Positions 1 through 8,325 are shown, counted from the stretch's first letter. The stretch is DNA of 38,870 nt from Candidatus Woesearchaeota archaeon (GCA_017609245.1 JAFCEI010000001.1:1-38870); one strand, 5' to 3'. Translations and numbers: made by a program. The notes: generated by a model not told the origin, from the sequence alone.

Positions 1-1039
1 AAGCTGGTCTTGTGACTGCTGCAAAAAACTCTGCATTGATCTCTTTTTTCATGCCTTTTTCCAGCTCTTCCTGACCAATCGGGCTTAAACAATCAGTAGG
101 GGGTGCAATAATCTTTGTATTCTTTACTCCCTGCATCAGCTTTTCAGCCATCTCTCTTGTTATTGATTTTGGTTTTGTATTTGGAAGAAGAGCAGAGTTT
201 TCACATATCTGTTTTGCTGTGCCAGCACCTATTCTTGAAAATTCTTTTGTCAGGAAACTCTGAAGTGTTCGTGCATCAGTATCATGAAGCATTCTCAGCA
301 TCATGCCCAGCTCAACACCATAAGGATGAGGCTTGATCTCTTTTGGATGCGGCGGAAGCTTGTCAGATGCTCTTGCAAACACAAACTGCTCTGCTTTTGG
401 AGATGAGTATACTAAAGTGACATGAGGATTTACCACGGCCGTCTGTTTCAGATATTGGTCAATGCTCTGATCCCCTTTTTGGTAAGAGCCTTCCAAATCT
501 ATCTCTATCTTTGTCCCGTGATCTTTTTTCCACTCGACTTCCTCTTCCTTGATTATACGCGGCTTGTTGTTTTTTGTATCGATCATCAGCTCATAATAAT
601 GCGCGGGCTGAGATGGTGATATCTTTGATGTGATCCTTGCAGGCTTGCCTGTTGTCAGCTGGGCATAAAGAACTGCTGCTGATATGCCGATTCCCTGCTG
701 ACCTCTTGACTGGGACAGCTTGTGAAATTTAGATCCATAAAGGAGCTTTGCAAATATCTTTGGAATCTGTGCCTTAACAATCCCTGGCCCATTATCTTCA
801 ATAACTATCTTAAAGCGGTCGTTCTGCATGTCAGTAACTTCTACGTTTATTTCTGGTAAAATTTCTGCTTCATCACATGCATCTAGGCTGTTATCAACTG
901 CTTCTTTGATTGATGTCAGCAGTGCTTTTCTTTTATTGTCAAATCCTAACAGATGCCTGTTCTTCTCAAAAAATTCTGCTATAGAAATATCTCTCTGTTT
1001 TTTAGCAAATTCATGCGCTTTTGTGTTTTTTTCGCTCAT
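1..1039 (-). CDS. top6B: DNA topoisomerase VI subunit B (partial, C-terminus beyond window)
   Basis: The ATPase subunit of the type IIB topoisomerase that relaxes and decatenates DNA in archaea, working with the cleaving A subunit. Read from the ATG at 1039 the frame stays open to the window edge (346 codons). GHKL ATPase signatures are visible: an N-box around residues 46-54 (EAVDNSLDA, key Asn50), EDNGPGI at about 79-85, and RGQQGIGIS at about 110-118. These fit the Top6B family, and the following part matches its H2TH/transducer region. The subunit A gene would be expected further downstream, outside the window. The other end abuts a short AT-rich promoter region shared with nothing else. 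Identification is firm; only the C-terminal part is missing. Confidence 0.95.
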   Translation of the reverse strand, partial: MSEKNTKAHEFAKKQRDISIAEFFEKNRHLLGFDNKRKALLTSIKEAVDNSLDACDEAEILPEINVEVTDMQNDRFKIVIEDNGPGIVKAQIPKIFAKLLYGSKFHKLSQSRGQQGIGISAAVLYAQLTTGKPARITSKISPSQPAHYYELMIDTKNNKPRIIKEEEVEWKKDHGTKIEIDLEGSYQKGDQSIDQYLKQTAVVNPHVTLVYSSPKAEQFVFARASDKLPPHPKEIKPHPYGVELGMMLRMLHDTDARTLQSFLTKEFSRIGAGTAKQICENSALLPNTKPKSITREMAEKLMQGVKNTKIIAPPTDCLSPIGQEELEKGMKKEINAEFFAAVTRPA

Positions 1040-1095
1040 GTTATATAAAAAGTGATAACTGCTTATATTTAAGCTTTAGGATTCACTCCTCTTTT

Positions 1096-1638
1096 TTATT
1101 TTTCTAATCTCTTTGCCTGCCTGAACATTGATTTTTTTCTTTCCAGCCAAGCATACACCTTGGAGTGCGGAGCTCCTTTAAGTAATTTTTCAATTGCTTT
1201 GGTTGCCAGAAATATGTCTTCTGCAAGGCCTATCACTGAAATTGTCTTTCCAAACACAGATACAAAACAATTGGTCAAGGATTCGAGCGTGTCTCTTCCT
1301 TTACCATGCCTTCCGATCACTCTCCCTCTCAACCTTATGAGATCAGCCTGGGTTTTTGAATAATCCATTATATTTATCATCTCAAACGCATAGTCTGTTT
1401 TCAACAGCAGGAGCGCTTTTTCTGGATTAAACCCTCTGCCAATTGCTTTGATAATGGTCTGGGCAGAATAAAGCTTTAGATTATCTGTACCTGTTATGAA
1501 AATGTCGCCTTCTTTACTGTCTATGGTTATTTTTGTATGGGTTTCCTGCTCTATTTTTCTCTTGATCTTGCCTTTTGTGCCTACAAGAACTGCAATCCTT
1601 TGCTTAGGAATCTTTAACTCATACATGAATTCTTCCAT
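1096..1638 (-). CDS. Two-KH-domain RNA-binding protein (archaeal Pno1/Dim2-like)
   Basis: A 180-residue protein with two KH folds. The first spans about residues 7-70 with GxxG loop GTKG (20-23); the second spans about 95-165 with GRHG (109-112). This layout and length match the archaeal homologue of eukaryotic Pno1/Dim2, which binds the 3' region of small-subunit rRNA during ribosome assembly (family knowledge). The start at 1638 gives an N-terminus of family length; a second in-frame ATG lies four codons in and could also be used. It lies upstream of top6B in the same direction, with about 56 bases between them. The Pno1-like role is inferred from architecture. Confidence 0.85.
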   Translation of the reverse strand: MEEFMYELKIPKQRIAVLVGTKGKIKRKIEQETHTKITIDSKEGDIFITGTDNLKLYSAQTIIKAIGRGFNPEKALLLLKTDYAFEMINIMDYSKTQADLIRLRGRVIGRHGKGRDTLESLTNCFVSVFGKTISVIGLAEDIFLATKAIEKLLKGAPHSKVYAWLERKKSMFRQAKRLEK

Positions 1639-1758
1639 AATGTTGATGAGAGTATAGACTTATTTTTAAACTCTTTTATTAGTTAATATACATTTAGCTA
1701 TATTTTGAGTTATTTTCGTATATTTTTACAAAATCAATTAAATGCTGTGAATAGTAAG

Positions 1759-1769
1759 GTTTATATATT
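1759..1769 (+). promoter_or_regulatory. TATA promoter for the structured RNA region
   Basis: GTTTATATATT preceded by an AAGG purine stretch (BRE-like) is a strong archaeal promoter signature. Transcription would start about 25 nt downstream, near 1791-1796, just where a ten-base-pair stem begins. No open reading frame of useful size starts there, so the promoter appears to serve an RNA or a long leader. Confidence 0.6.
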
Positions 1770-1792
1770 TCAGTGCGTTCTGATATATTAAT

Positions 1793-2010
1793 TTAGCTCG
1801 CTACATCGAGAGAACTCAATGGAGCATATGGCATTGCCAAGCAATGAGCTTGGGAGTTAATGTGGCGAGACAAATTATTATCATAAAAAATCAAACAAAA
1901 TAGAATAAGTTATTATTTTTCATTTTCAATCAAAAATTGGGCAAGCTTGGGAAAGGTTTGTCAAGTATGAGTATCAAAGCAAGTAGATATAACTTATTCT
2001 ATTAAGATTG
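1793..2010 (+). ncRNA. Candidate structured non-coding RNA between the KH gene and dnaG
   Basis: The 465-base gap before dnaG has no protein gene of normal size, but it contains strong complementary segments. Stem A pairs 1797-1806 (CTCGCTACAT) with 1860-1869 (ATGTGGCGAG), ten pairs with one G-U. Inside it AACTC (1813-1817) pairs with GAGTT (1854-1858), adjoining a hairpin CCAAGC/GCTTGG (1837-1842/1848-1853). A mutually exclusive alternative is CATTGC/GCAATG (1832-1837/1841-1846). A second domain is closed by 15 perfect pairs, 1899-1913 with 1989-2003, around a 75-nt loop. AGCTTGGGA occurs twice (1847-1855, 1944-1952), so the first hairpin could swap partners. A TATA box sits 25-30 nt upstream. 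It lacks RNase P and SRP hallmarks (both found elsewhere in the window) and tRNA features. Function unknown; it could be a free RNA or part of the dnaG leader. Confidence 0.5.
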
Positions 2011-2090
2011 GGGGAGTATCATGATCATAATTTTACTAAATTCACCAACAAATTTGGGATATTGGTAAATATATAGATAAGATACTCTTT
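2011..2090 (+). promoter_or_regulatory. dnaG promoter and possible leader stem
   Basis: A TATA-like AAATATATAG lies at 2067-2076, with a strong ribosome site GAAGGAGG at 2093-2100 before the ATG at 2105. If transcription begins from this TATA the leader would be about ten bases. If it reads through from the promoter at 1759, GGGGAGTATC (2011-2020) can pair with GATACTCTTT (2081-2090; seven Watson-Crick pairs plus three G-T) next to the ribosome site, enclosing ACCAA/TTGGT (2044-2048/2062-2066). Which transcript is made cannot be told from sequence. Confidence 0.4.
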
Positions 2091-2104
2091 CTGAAGGAGG
2101 AAAA

Positions 2105-3349
2105 ATGGGAAAAATAGGACTAGTTTCAGTCAAGTATATTGTTCACGCCCAAATTGAGGCAGATGGTGTAATTGACAAACCAGATGTGATTGGTGCCATA
2201 TTTGGGCAAACAGAAGGCTTGCTGGGAACTGACTTAGAATTAAGAGAATTACAAAGATCAGGAAGAATAGGCAGGATTGAGGTAAATGTAGAAACAAGGG
2301 GGGGCAAAACCCGCGGAGAGATCATAATTCCGTCCAGCCTAGATAAGGCAGAAACAAGCATTATTGGAGCTGCTCTGGAAATAATCCAAAGAATCGGGCC
2401 ATGCAACTCCAAAATAAAAGTTATCAATATAGAAGACATAAGAGTCAGCAAAAGGAATTTTGTTGTAGATAGAGCCAAGCAGCTGCTTAAGCATATGATG
2501 GATACAGTTGTTCCTGATTCTCAGGAATTGAGCGATGAAGTTGCTTATTCTGTAAGAGTCATGGAAATAAGAGAATATGGCAAAGACAGATTGGCTGCAG
2601 GGCCTAATATTGATGATAATGATGAAATTATAGTGACTGAGGGAAGAGCAGATGTTCTTAACCTGTTAAAGCACGGAATAAAAAATGCCATTGCATTGAA
2701 TGGAACTTCTGTGCCGCAGACAATAATTGACTTGTGCAAAAAAAAAATAGTTACGGCTTTTGTTGATGGAGACAGGGGCGGAGATTTGATAATAAGAGAA
2801 TTGACAAAGGTTGCTGAGATCGATTATGTATCAAGAGCTCCTGACGGCAAAGAAGTTGAAGAGATAACTAAAAAAGAGATACATAAGGCATTAAGAGGAA
2901 GGACAGCGATTGAGCAGGCAAAGCTGGATCTGGAAAGAAATGGCCATCATATAGAGCGCAGTAAAGACTACAGATCAAGAAGTCATAGCCATAACAGGGC
3001 TGCACAAACAAGGTCTGCACAAAGACCTCCTATTCTCGTTAAAACAACCAAGCCAACTGAACAGGAAAAAAAGATGTTCAAGCAACTGCTTGATGATCTT
3101 ATAGGGACAAGAGGGGCTTATCTGCTTGACGAGAAGTTAAGCATATTAGGCAAGGTTCCAATAACTGAACTTATGGCAACAATGAAAAGCCTAAATTCAG
3201 GGATATATGCTGTCATCTTTGATGGCGTGGTTGAAAGAGATATTGCGCAGGCAGCAGAAAGAAGCAATGTCAAGCATTTAGTTGCGATGGATACAAAAGT
3301 AAGGGCAGCAGATGCAAAACTGAGCATTCTTACATCAAAAGATTTCTGA
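2105..3349 (+). CDS. dnaG: Archaeal DnaG-type primase (Toprim protein)
   Basis: A 414-residue protein with a central Toprim domain: catalytic Glu in VTEGRAD (Glu179) and the acidic pair in DGDRGG (Asp221, Asp223). The N-terminal region (1-160) is the domain typical of archaeal DnaG, and a C-terminal helical region follows a basic, low-complexity linker at about 280-310. Archaeal DnaG can synthesise RNA primers in vitro but is mainly known as a subunit of the RNA exosome (family knowledge), so its job may be RNA turnover rather than replication. The start is fixed by GGAGG five bases before the ATG. It is a single gene followed by a T-rich terminator. Confidence 0.95.
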   Translation: MGKIGLVSVKYIVHAQIEADGVIDKPDVIGAIFGQTEGLLGTDLELRELQRSGRIGRIEVNVETRGGKTRGEIIIPSSLDKAETSIIGAALEIIQRIGPCNSKIKVINIEDIRVSKRNFVVDRAKQLLKHMMDTVVPDSQELSDEVAYSVRVMEIREYGKDRLAAGPNIDDNDEIIVTEGRADVLNLLKHGIKNAIALNGTSVPQTIIDLCKKKIVTAFVDGDRGGDLIIRELTKVAEIDYVSRAPDGKEVEEITKKEIHKALRGRTAIEQAKLDLERNGHHIERSKDYRSRSHSHNRAAQTRSAQRPPILVKTTKPTEQEKKMFKQLLDDLIGTRGAYLLDEKLSILGKVPITELMATMKSLNSGIYAVIFDGVVERDIAQAAERSNVKHLVAMDTKVRAADAKLSILTSKDF

Positions 3350-3374
3350 TCTTATTTTTTCTTTTTTTAATTTT
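3350..3374 (+). terminator. T-rich transcription terminator after dnaG
   Basis: Right after the stop codon the coding strand has two runs of six to seven T separated by C. This is the usual archaeal intrinsic terminator and needs no hairpin. It also separates dnaG from the convergent gene at 3426. Confidence 0.55.
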
Positions 3375-3425
3375 ATATTGCACCAATTCTTATAAAAATT
3401 AGCAGAAAAATAATATAAAATAGTT

Positions 3426-4409
3426 TTAAGAACAAGATCCTGTAGCTTGAGATGCTGTGTCTGCAAGAGATTCGCTGCATTCTGAAGGCACATCCTTAAA
3501 ACCGCAACATATTGATGTTTTCATGTCTTCTGCAGCTCTTCCGCCAGTGTATTTTTCCTCATTTAGTATCAGTGTTGGCGAGCCTGTTGCACCATATTTG
3601 GCATCAAGCGTCCTCTCTGCTGTCATAAGGCTGATGCCTTCTTCATCCAAACATGTATTTATCTTATCTTTATCTATTGAGTATTCATCTGCACATGTTT
3701 CCCAGCACTCTCCAACATTTGACAGTTGGCACGAATTCATAATGCACAATGTATAATCCCAGAATTTATTTTTATCATATTTATAGACGCATGCTTCCCT
3801 GATGTTTTCATTCAGTTCAGCTATACCATGCATCGAGCACAGTTTGCCATCACCAATACAGTAATCATCCCCTCCGCCCCGATAGTTTTCATATATTACA
3901 AAATGAGGCTCTATCTCTACTTTATTTCCAAATAATTCAGCGACCTGTGCCACTGATTTGAATGCCTGCTGACCATATGGGCAGTAAGACATGTAGAATA
4001 ATTTAAAATTAGGCTTGTCAAGCTTTGCCACGCCTTCGCAAGCAAGGCTTTTTGATAAAGAGCATAAATCTTTATCAGATGTTGTTGAACAAAGATCTTT
4101 TGCTAAAGATGATTTTGTTGATGCATCCATCATTGAAACTTTGTTTTCTTCAGGGAACAAAACTAAAGGAGCTCTGACAAAATCTGCTTCATAAGCTAGA
4201 ACAGACATACCAAGATCTTTTGTCAAATCTTCTACCATCTCTGCGTTGCAGTTCTGGCAGTTTAACGGCATGAGATACACTATGCTCTCTCCATCTGCTG
4301 AAGCACCTCCTGTGATAACTATCTTTTCATTAGATATCGTTGAGAAAATCAACAACACTGCAAGAACTATTGCAAGTGTGCCATAGAGTGTTGTTTTTTT
4401 AATTCTCAT
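3426..4409 (-). CDS. Cysteine-rich extracytoplasmic DsbA/thioredoxin-like protein
   Basis: A 327-residue protein with an N-terminal membrane anchor or signal (about residues 8-27), so most of it lies outside the membrane. A CQNC motif (51-54) opens a first thioredoxin-like half. A second half has YCPYG around residue 143, where the usual second active-site Cys is Gly, and a GSPTL cis-proline segment near the C-terminus. There are 18 cysteines in total, most in the second half, suggesting a disulfide-rich fold or metal site. It resembles the DsbA-like thioredoxin_4 families of archaea. It follows the SurA/thioredoxin fusion gene by 15 bases, almost certainly in one operon devoted to folding or disulfide chemistry of exported proteins. 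Exact substrate unknown. Confidence 0.8.
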   Translation of the reverse strand: MRIKKTTLYGTLAIVLAVLLIFSTISNEKIVITGGASADGESIVYLMPLNCQNCNAEMVEDLTKDLGMSVLAYEADFVRAPLVLFPEENKVSMMDASTKSSLAKDLCSTTSDKDLCSLSKSLACEGVAKLDKPNFKLFYMSYCPYGQQAFKSVAQVAELFGNKVEIEPHFVIYENYRGGGDDYCIGDGKLCSMHGIAELNENIREACVYKYDKNKFWDYTLCIMNSCQLSNVGECWETCADEYSIDKDKINTCLDEEGISLMTAERTLDAKYGATGSPTLILNEEKYTGGRAAEDMKTSICCGFKDVPSECSESLADTASQATGSCS

Positions 4410-4424
4410 CTTTGCTCGAATTAT

Positions 4425-5345
4425 TTAACAATTATCAGCAAATGCCTTTAGAGTTGATTTGGACATTTCACCTGTCTTTTCAGCTCCTGTTGAAGGACAT
4501 ATAAATTGAGGAACATAACCTGACATTACCTCTGATAAGCAGGCATCAACAATTATTTGTGCTTCCTGATCAGATGATTCTGCCCAATAAAATATATAAC
4601 CCTCGTCCTCTAACTCTTTAACAATCGGCATCATTGCCTTGCAATGAGGGCAGTAGTTAGAGTGTATGAACACTACTGTGCTTGATGATATGTTGTAATC
4701 TGACAGACAGTCTGTGATAGCATTTGAAGTTGTTTCAGTCATCTCAAGATTTGTCAATGTTTCTTCTTCTGATTCGCTTTCCATAAGTATTTTTATATCT
4801 GAATTAGATTTTAGCTGGCTTAAATAAAGCTGTGTTGCCTGGCTTAGGGTTTCCTGGTCAGATGTATTTGTTTCAGAGAGTATTGTCTGGTTAAGCAGTT
4901 TAGTTATTGTCATTTGCTCTTTGTAGTATCCAACCATCTCTCCCATTGTAATGTCCTGGTCTTTTAGCCTTTGGTTGAATTCTTCTTCTGTCATTCCACT
5001 CTGGTCAATTGCCTTGCTGATCAGAATATTGACTTCTTCATCTGTCACAGCTATGTCATGTTTGGCTGCTTCTTGGAGCAATACTTTTTCATTAATCAAT
5101 TGGTCTAAAACTTGATCTTTTGTAACAAGCATCTTTAATTGCTCAGGAATCCTATCATAATATTCGTCAACCTGCTTTAGCGTTATTTTATCCCCGTTCA
5201 CTATTGCTGCTGCAGATGGTGAAGAAAATGCTTGAATAAGAATTACTGCTAAAATAATTATAGCAACTCCTGATATTATTGGCATAAAATTTTTGATGTC
5301 TTTTTTACCTCTTCTTTTTTTAGATCTAGTTTTTTTGTTTGCCAT
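4425..5345 (-). CDS. Membrane-anchored SurA-N chaperone domain fused to a thioredoxin-like domain
   Basis: From the ATG at 5345 (MANKK) the protein has 306 residues. It has a basic cytoplasmic tail, a membrane segment at about 21-39, a SurA/PpiC N-terminal-like helical domain at about 45-160, an acidic linker, and a thioredoxin-like domain with active site CPHC (232-235). No PPIase domain is seen, so this is a chaperone plus redox module rather than a normal SurA. A TTG lies eight codons upstream, but the TATA box at 5381-5390 puts transcription start near 5355-5360, downstream of that TTG. A GGGGG run sits before the ATG, which decides the start. It leads a two-gene operon with the DsbA-like gene. 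Domain calls are by eye; the fusion itself is clear in one frame. Confidence 0.8.
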   Translation of the reverse strand: MANKKTRSKKRRGKKDIKNFMPIISGVAIIILAVILIQAFSSPSAAAIVNGDKITLKQVDEYYDRIPEQLKMLVTKDQVLDQLINEKVLLQEAAKHDIAVTDEEVNILISKAIDQSGMTEEEFNQRLKDQDITMGEMVGYYKEQMTITKLLNQTILSETNTSDQETLSQATQLYLSQLKSNSDIKILMESESEEETLTNLEMTETTSNAITDCLSDYNISSSTVVFIHSNYCPHCKAMMPIVKELEDEGYIFYWAESSDQEAQIIVDACLSEVMSGYVPQFICPSTGAEKTGEMSKSTLKAFADNC

Positions 5346-5380
5346 ACTATTGCCCCCTGTTTTAAACAAATATTCAGGTG

Positions 5381-5390
5381 TTATAAAAAG
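5381..5390 (-). promoter_or_regulatory. TATA box of the thiol/chaperone operon
   Basis: On the minus strand CTTTTTATAA lies about 40 bases before the ATG at 5345. This spacing gives a leader of 10-15 bases containing the GGGGG ribosome site. Confidence 0.55.
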
Positions 5391-5454
5391 CTTTCGATTT
5401 TTTAGCTACTTGAGAGGAGATAGAAAAAGTTTAATAAACAACAGATGTTTTTAG

Positions 5455-6771
5455 ATGAATATGGTCTACAATATAGTAATAGGAAGGACAAAAGAGGAAA
5501 AAGAAAAGCTGGGAACCAATGCAAGTGTTTTTATCGGTAAGCAGTATGTCAAGATGGGCCAGATTTCTAGCTTAGCTAATCCCATTTATCTTGATGTTAA
5601 TAGGTCTCATGTTGTGTTTGTATGTGGCAAAAGGGGCGGAGGGAAAAGCTATACCTTAGGAGCTATAGCAGAAGGCATGGCTAATCTTCCTAAGGATATA
5701 AAAGATAATCTTTCTGTTGTTATGCTTGACACGATGGGTATTTTCTGGACAATGAAATATGAAAACAAAGCTGACAAGGAATTGCTTGATAATTGGGAAT
5801 TAAAAGCTAAAGGTCTTGATGTTAAGATATTCACTCCTGTCGGTTATTATGATGAGTACAAAGAAAAAGGCATACCTACTGATTATGCTTTTGCTATAAA
5901 GCCTAGTGAACTTGATGCCGATAATTGGTGCGCCAGCTTTGGCATAGACCGAGATAGTGAAGCTGGTGTGCTTATTGCAAGGATAGTGAATAATCTGAGA
6001 AAAAATAAAAAAAATTATTCTATATCAGATATGATAAAGTCTGCAGGCGATGATGAAAAGGCAGAGCCTAATATTAAAAATGTTGTTGGAGCAAGATTTA
6101 TTGAAGCTGAGAACTGGGGATTGTTTTCTGTAAAAGGAACTAAGCTTGCAGATGTTGTCAAGCCTGGGCAGGTCTCTATCCTGGATGTGAGCTGTTATGC
6201 AACTATTCCTGGGAGCTGGGGTGTAAGAGCATTGGTTATCGCCCTAATTGCTGAAAAATTGTTCATAGAAAGGATGATTGCGCGTAAGACAGAGGAGTTC
6301 AGAGAGATCAGAGGTGCTGAGATATTTGGGGAAAAAGCAACAAAAAAGGAGATGCCGTTGGTCTGGCTTGTAGTTGACGAGGCTCATGAACTTCTGCCTA
6401 AAGAAGGCTCTACTGTTGCGACAAGGCCTCTGATCACTATATTGAGGGAAGGAAGACAGCCCGGAATCTCGTTATTGCTGGCTTCACAGCAGCCTGGAAA
6501 AATTCATACAGATGTCATGACTCAGGCTGATGTTGTAATCAGCCACAGGTTAACTGCCAAACTGGATGTTGATGCTCTTGGATTATTGATGCAAAGCTAT
6601 ATGAGGCAGGGATTGGACAAGGAACTAAACATGCTGCCTTCTGTCAAAGGAGCTGCGATTATTTTTGATGATGTAAATGAAAGGATATATCCTATGCAGG
6701 TAAGACCAAGATTTACATGGCATGGCGGCGGGGCACCTATAGCTTACAGGCCAAAGAAAGAACTGTTCTAA
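5455..6771 (+). CDS. HerA/FtsK-superfamily ATP-binding protein
   Basis: A 438-residue P-loop ATPase. Walker A is GKRGGGKS (58-65), Walker B is VWLVVDEAHE (303-312), and the segments after it (REGRQPG, LLASQQP) are typical of the HerA/DUF87 group, which form hexameric DNA pumps. HerA proper works with NurA nuclease and Mre11-Rad50 in end resection, but none of these is next door, so the partner and role are unknown. It may be one of the stand-alone HerA-like ATPases common in archaea. A TATA-like TTTAATAA at about 5430-5437 lies too close for a leader, so the message is probably leaderless; the ATG two codons later is also possible. The 3' end overlaps the convergent gene by four bases. Confidence 0.85.
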   Translation: MNMVYNIVIGRTKEEKEKLGTNASVFIGKQYVKMGQISSLANPIYLDVNRSHVVFVCGKRGGGKSYTLGAIAEGMANLPKDIKDNLSVVMLDTMGIFWTMKYENKADKELLDNWELKAKGLDVKIFTPVGYYDEYKEKGIPTDYAFAIKPSELDADNWCASFGIDRDSEAGVLIARIVNNLRKNKKNYSISDMIKSAGDDEKAEPNIKNVVGARFIEAENWGLFSVKGTKLADVVKPGQVSILDVSCYATIPGSWGVRALVIALIAEKLFIERMIARKTEEFREIRGAEIFGEKATKKEMPLVWLVVDEAHELLPKEGSTVATRPLITILREGRQPGISLLLASQQPGKIHTDVMTQADVVISHRLTAKLDVDALGLLMQSYMRQGLDKELNMLPSVKGAAIIFDDVNERIYPMQVRPRFTWHGGGAPIAYRPKKELF

Positions 6772-7154
6772 AGTATCTCGCAAACAAGTTTTTTTTGAGT
6801 ATTAATATTCTTAATGTAGGATTCTAGTATGGTTTTGGCTTTTTTGTGGTCTGCTTGTCCATTGTCTTGACTTTTCTTATTCAGAGCTAAAAATATCTCT
6901 TCTTTATCTATCGCACCAGTAATAAATCCTCCCCCGCATGTTTCAAATGATTCTCCATTGCACTCTTTTGAAAATTTATTGACTATATCTTCATGGTTGC
7001 AGTAAGCTGTAGCAAGTCTTATGTAATCAGAATTGTCTTTTGAAAACATCATATATTTAGTCTCTATCTCCTGATCATCGCTTTTTAACATCTCAACTAA
7101 GTTGATAGGTGTTTCGCGCAAAACATATGATTTTATCTTTGGAATATTGTTCAT
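6768..7154 (-). CDS. Hypothetical protein, 128 aa
   Basis: Not recognised. The ORF opens at an ATG (7154), is acidic and lysine-rich, and has no membrane segment or signal peptide. Three cysteines lie in the middle and one near the C-terminus (CNGESFETCGG, LVCEIL), without a clear zinc-binding spacing. A glycine-rich GGGFITG turn is near residue 75. It converges with the HerA-like gene, overlapping by four bases, and shares no operon. Codon use and base composition look like the neighbours, supporting a real gene. Confidence 0.6.
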   Translation of the reverse strand: MNNIPKIKSYVLRETPINLVEMLKSDDQEIETKYMMFSKDNSDYIRLATAYCNHEDIVNKFSKECNGESFETCGGGFITGAIDKEEIFLALNKKSQDNGQADHKKAKTILESYIKNINTQKKLVCEIL

Positions 7155-7233
7155 TTTAAGTAAGATATGATGATTGTTTATTATTTATAAACTTTTCTAT
7201 TTATCACTACTGTTAAGACGTGACAATTTAGAA

Positions 7234-8325
7234 CTAATTCCTGAATTTGATAAATTTTAACTTATTGACGTTCTTTTTTGCTTTTGCAAGCTTTCTCTCA
7301 AATTCTGCCAGGAATTCTACCATGCGCTGGCAGGTCTTTTCCTTGTGCTCCCCGCACATTAGCTTTCCGCATTTGCAGTCTTTATATATCTGATCTAATT
7401 CCTTATCGTCGTGGAGAAGGTGCTGCTTTTCAAGTTCAAATATGATGCATTTTTCTGGCTCTCCTCCTTTTTTCTTCTGCTCTTCGACAGTCTCTCTTCC
7501 GCCTGTCTTTGCTTTTTTCAGCTTTTTGATCACTTTTTCAGGATCTTCTGGCAGTTCTATGCATGATTCTGGCTTTGATTTTGACATCTTTAATGAGCCG
7601 TCCAAAGATGGCGTGAACTTATGGTATATTGCTGATGGTAGGAAGAACTTCTCTGATTTCATCCTTTGTACAATATCTCTTGTTAATCTTATATGCGGAT
7701 CCTGGTCAATTCCTACTGGAATTACACCTGGCATCCTCTCGTGGAACTGCGGATAAAGAATATCTGCTACCTGAACCATTGTTGACATTATCTTTCCCGG
7801 GTCTGCTGAGCCATAGATTGCCTTAAACTCATTGTATGTTATCTTTTTAGCAAACTCGTATGCTTTGTTCATCACTTCTTTGTTGTCTGACTGAAAATAA
7901 AAAAATGTTTTTTTAAGGTCTAGTCCTAATGCAATATAAGCTGGGATATGAAAATCCATGGCTCTTTTTCTTGCTTCTTCTAATGATATCCCTCTTGCTG
8001 CAGCTGCTTCCAGGTCTGCTACTAAAATGTATGTCTTTGCTCCCTGTTCCTGGAAGTATTCCAGATTTTCAACAACCATCTTTGTTCCAAAATGAATCTT
8101 TTCTGCTGAGGGAACTATTCCCGATAATGCATAGAATGGCTTTTTCTTCAGAATTGCATGACCAATCTGCCCCTGATCTCTTGCTGCAAAAACTACTTGT
8201 CTTCGCATTAGGCTGTTTGGCTCTGGGAAAAGTTTAGGGTTAAAATTATCCAGGCCAAACTGGTCTATTACTTTTTCATAATCTTTTACCAATACAGATC
8301 CCCATGGATCAATCATGTTTTTCAT
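7234..8325 (-). CDS. trpS: Tryptophanyl-tRNA synthetase
   Basis: Class Ic aminoacyl-tRNA synthetase that charges tRNA-Trp. The 363-residue length and sequence match the archaeal/eukaryotic TrpRS type. The HIGH-equivalent is IHFG (77-80) in PSAEKIHFG, and the KMSKS loop is intact at 246-250 (SLKMSKS). The tail has a Cys/His cluster (CKCGKLMCGEH), which may bind zinc and is seen in the tRNA-binding part of archaeal enzymes. A second ATG lies three codons in. Monocistronic, with a convergent neighbour at its 3' side and the presenilin-like gene diverging at its 5' side. Confidence 0.95.
   Translation of the reverse strand: MKNMIDPWGSVLVKDYEKVIDQFGLDNFNPKLFPEPNSLMRRQVVFAARDQGQIGHAILKKKPFYALSGIVPSAEKIHFGTKMVVENLEYFQEQGAKTYILVADLEAAAARGISLEEARKRAMDFHIPAYIALGLDLKKTFFYFQSDNKEVMNKAYEFAKKITYNEFKAIYGSADPGKIMSTMVQVADILYPQFHERMPGVIPVGIDQDPHIRLTRDIVQRMKSEKFFLPSAIYHKFTPSLDGSLKMSKSKPESCIELPEDPEKVIKKLKKAKTGGRETVEEQKKKGGEPEKCIIFELEKQHLLHDDKELDQIYKDCKCGKLMCGEHKEKTCQRMVEFLAEFERKLAKAKKNVNKLKFIKFRN

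Noticed and set aside
115..1055. Plus-strand ORFs of 65-75 codons
   Set aside because: They lie opposite the clear topoisomerase VI B frame and show no family pattern; they are shadows of it.
1793..1870. A tRNA in the first folded domain upstream of dnaG
   Set aside because: No T-loop (TTCRANN) and no anticodon arm of the right size; the arms do not match a tRNA on either strand.
3426..4409. Selenocysteine use in the DsbA-like protein
   Set aside because: The CPYG site has a normal Gly codon and no in-frame TGA is involved.
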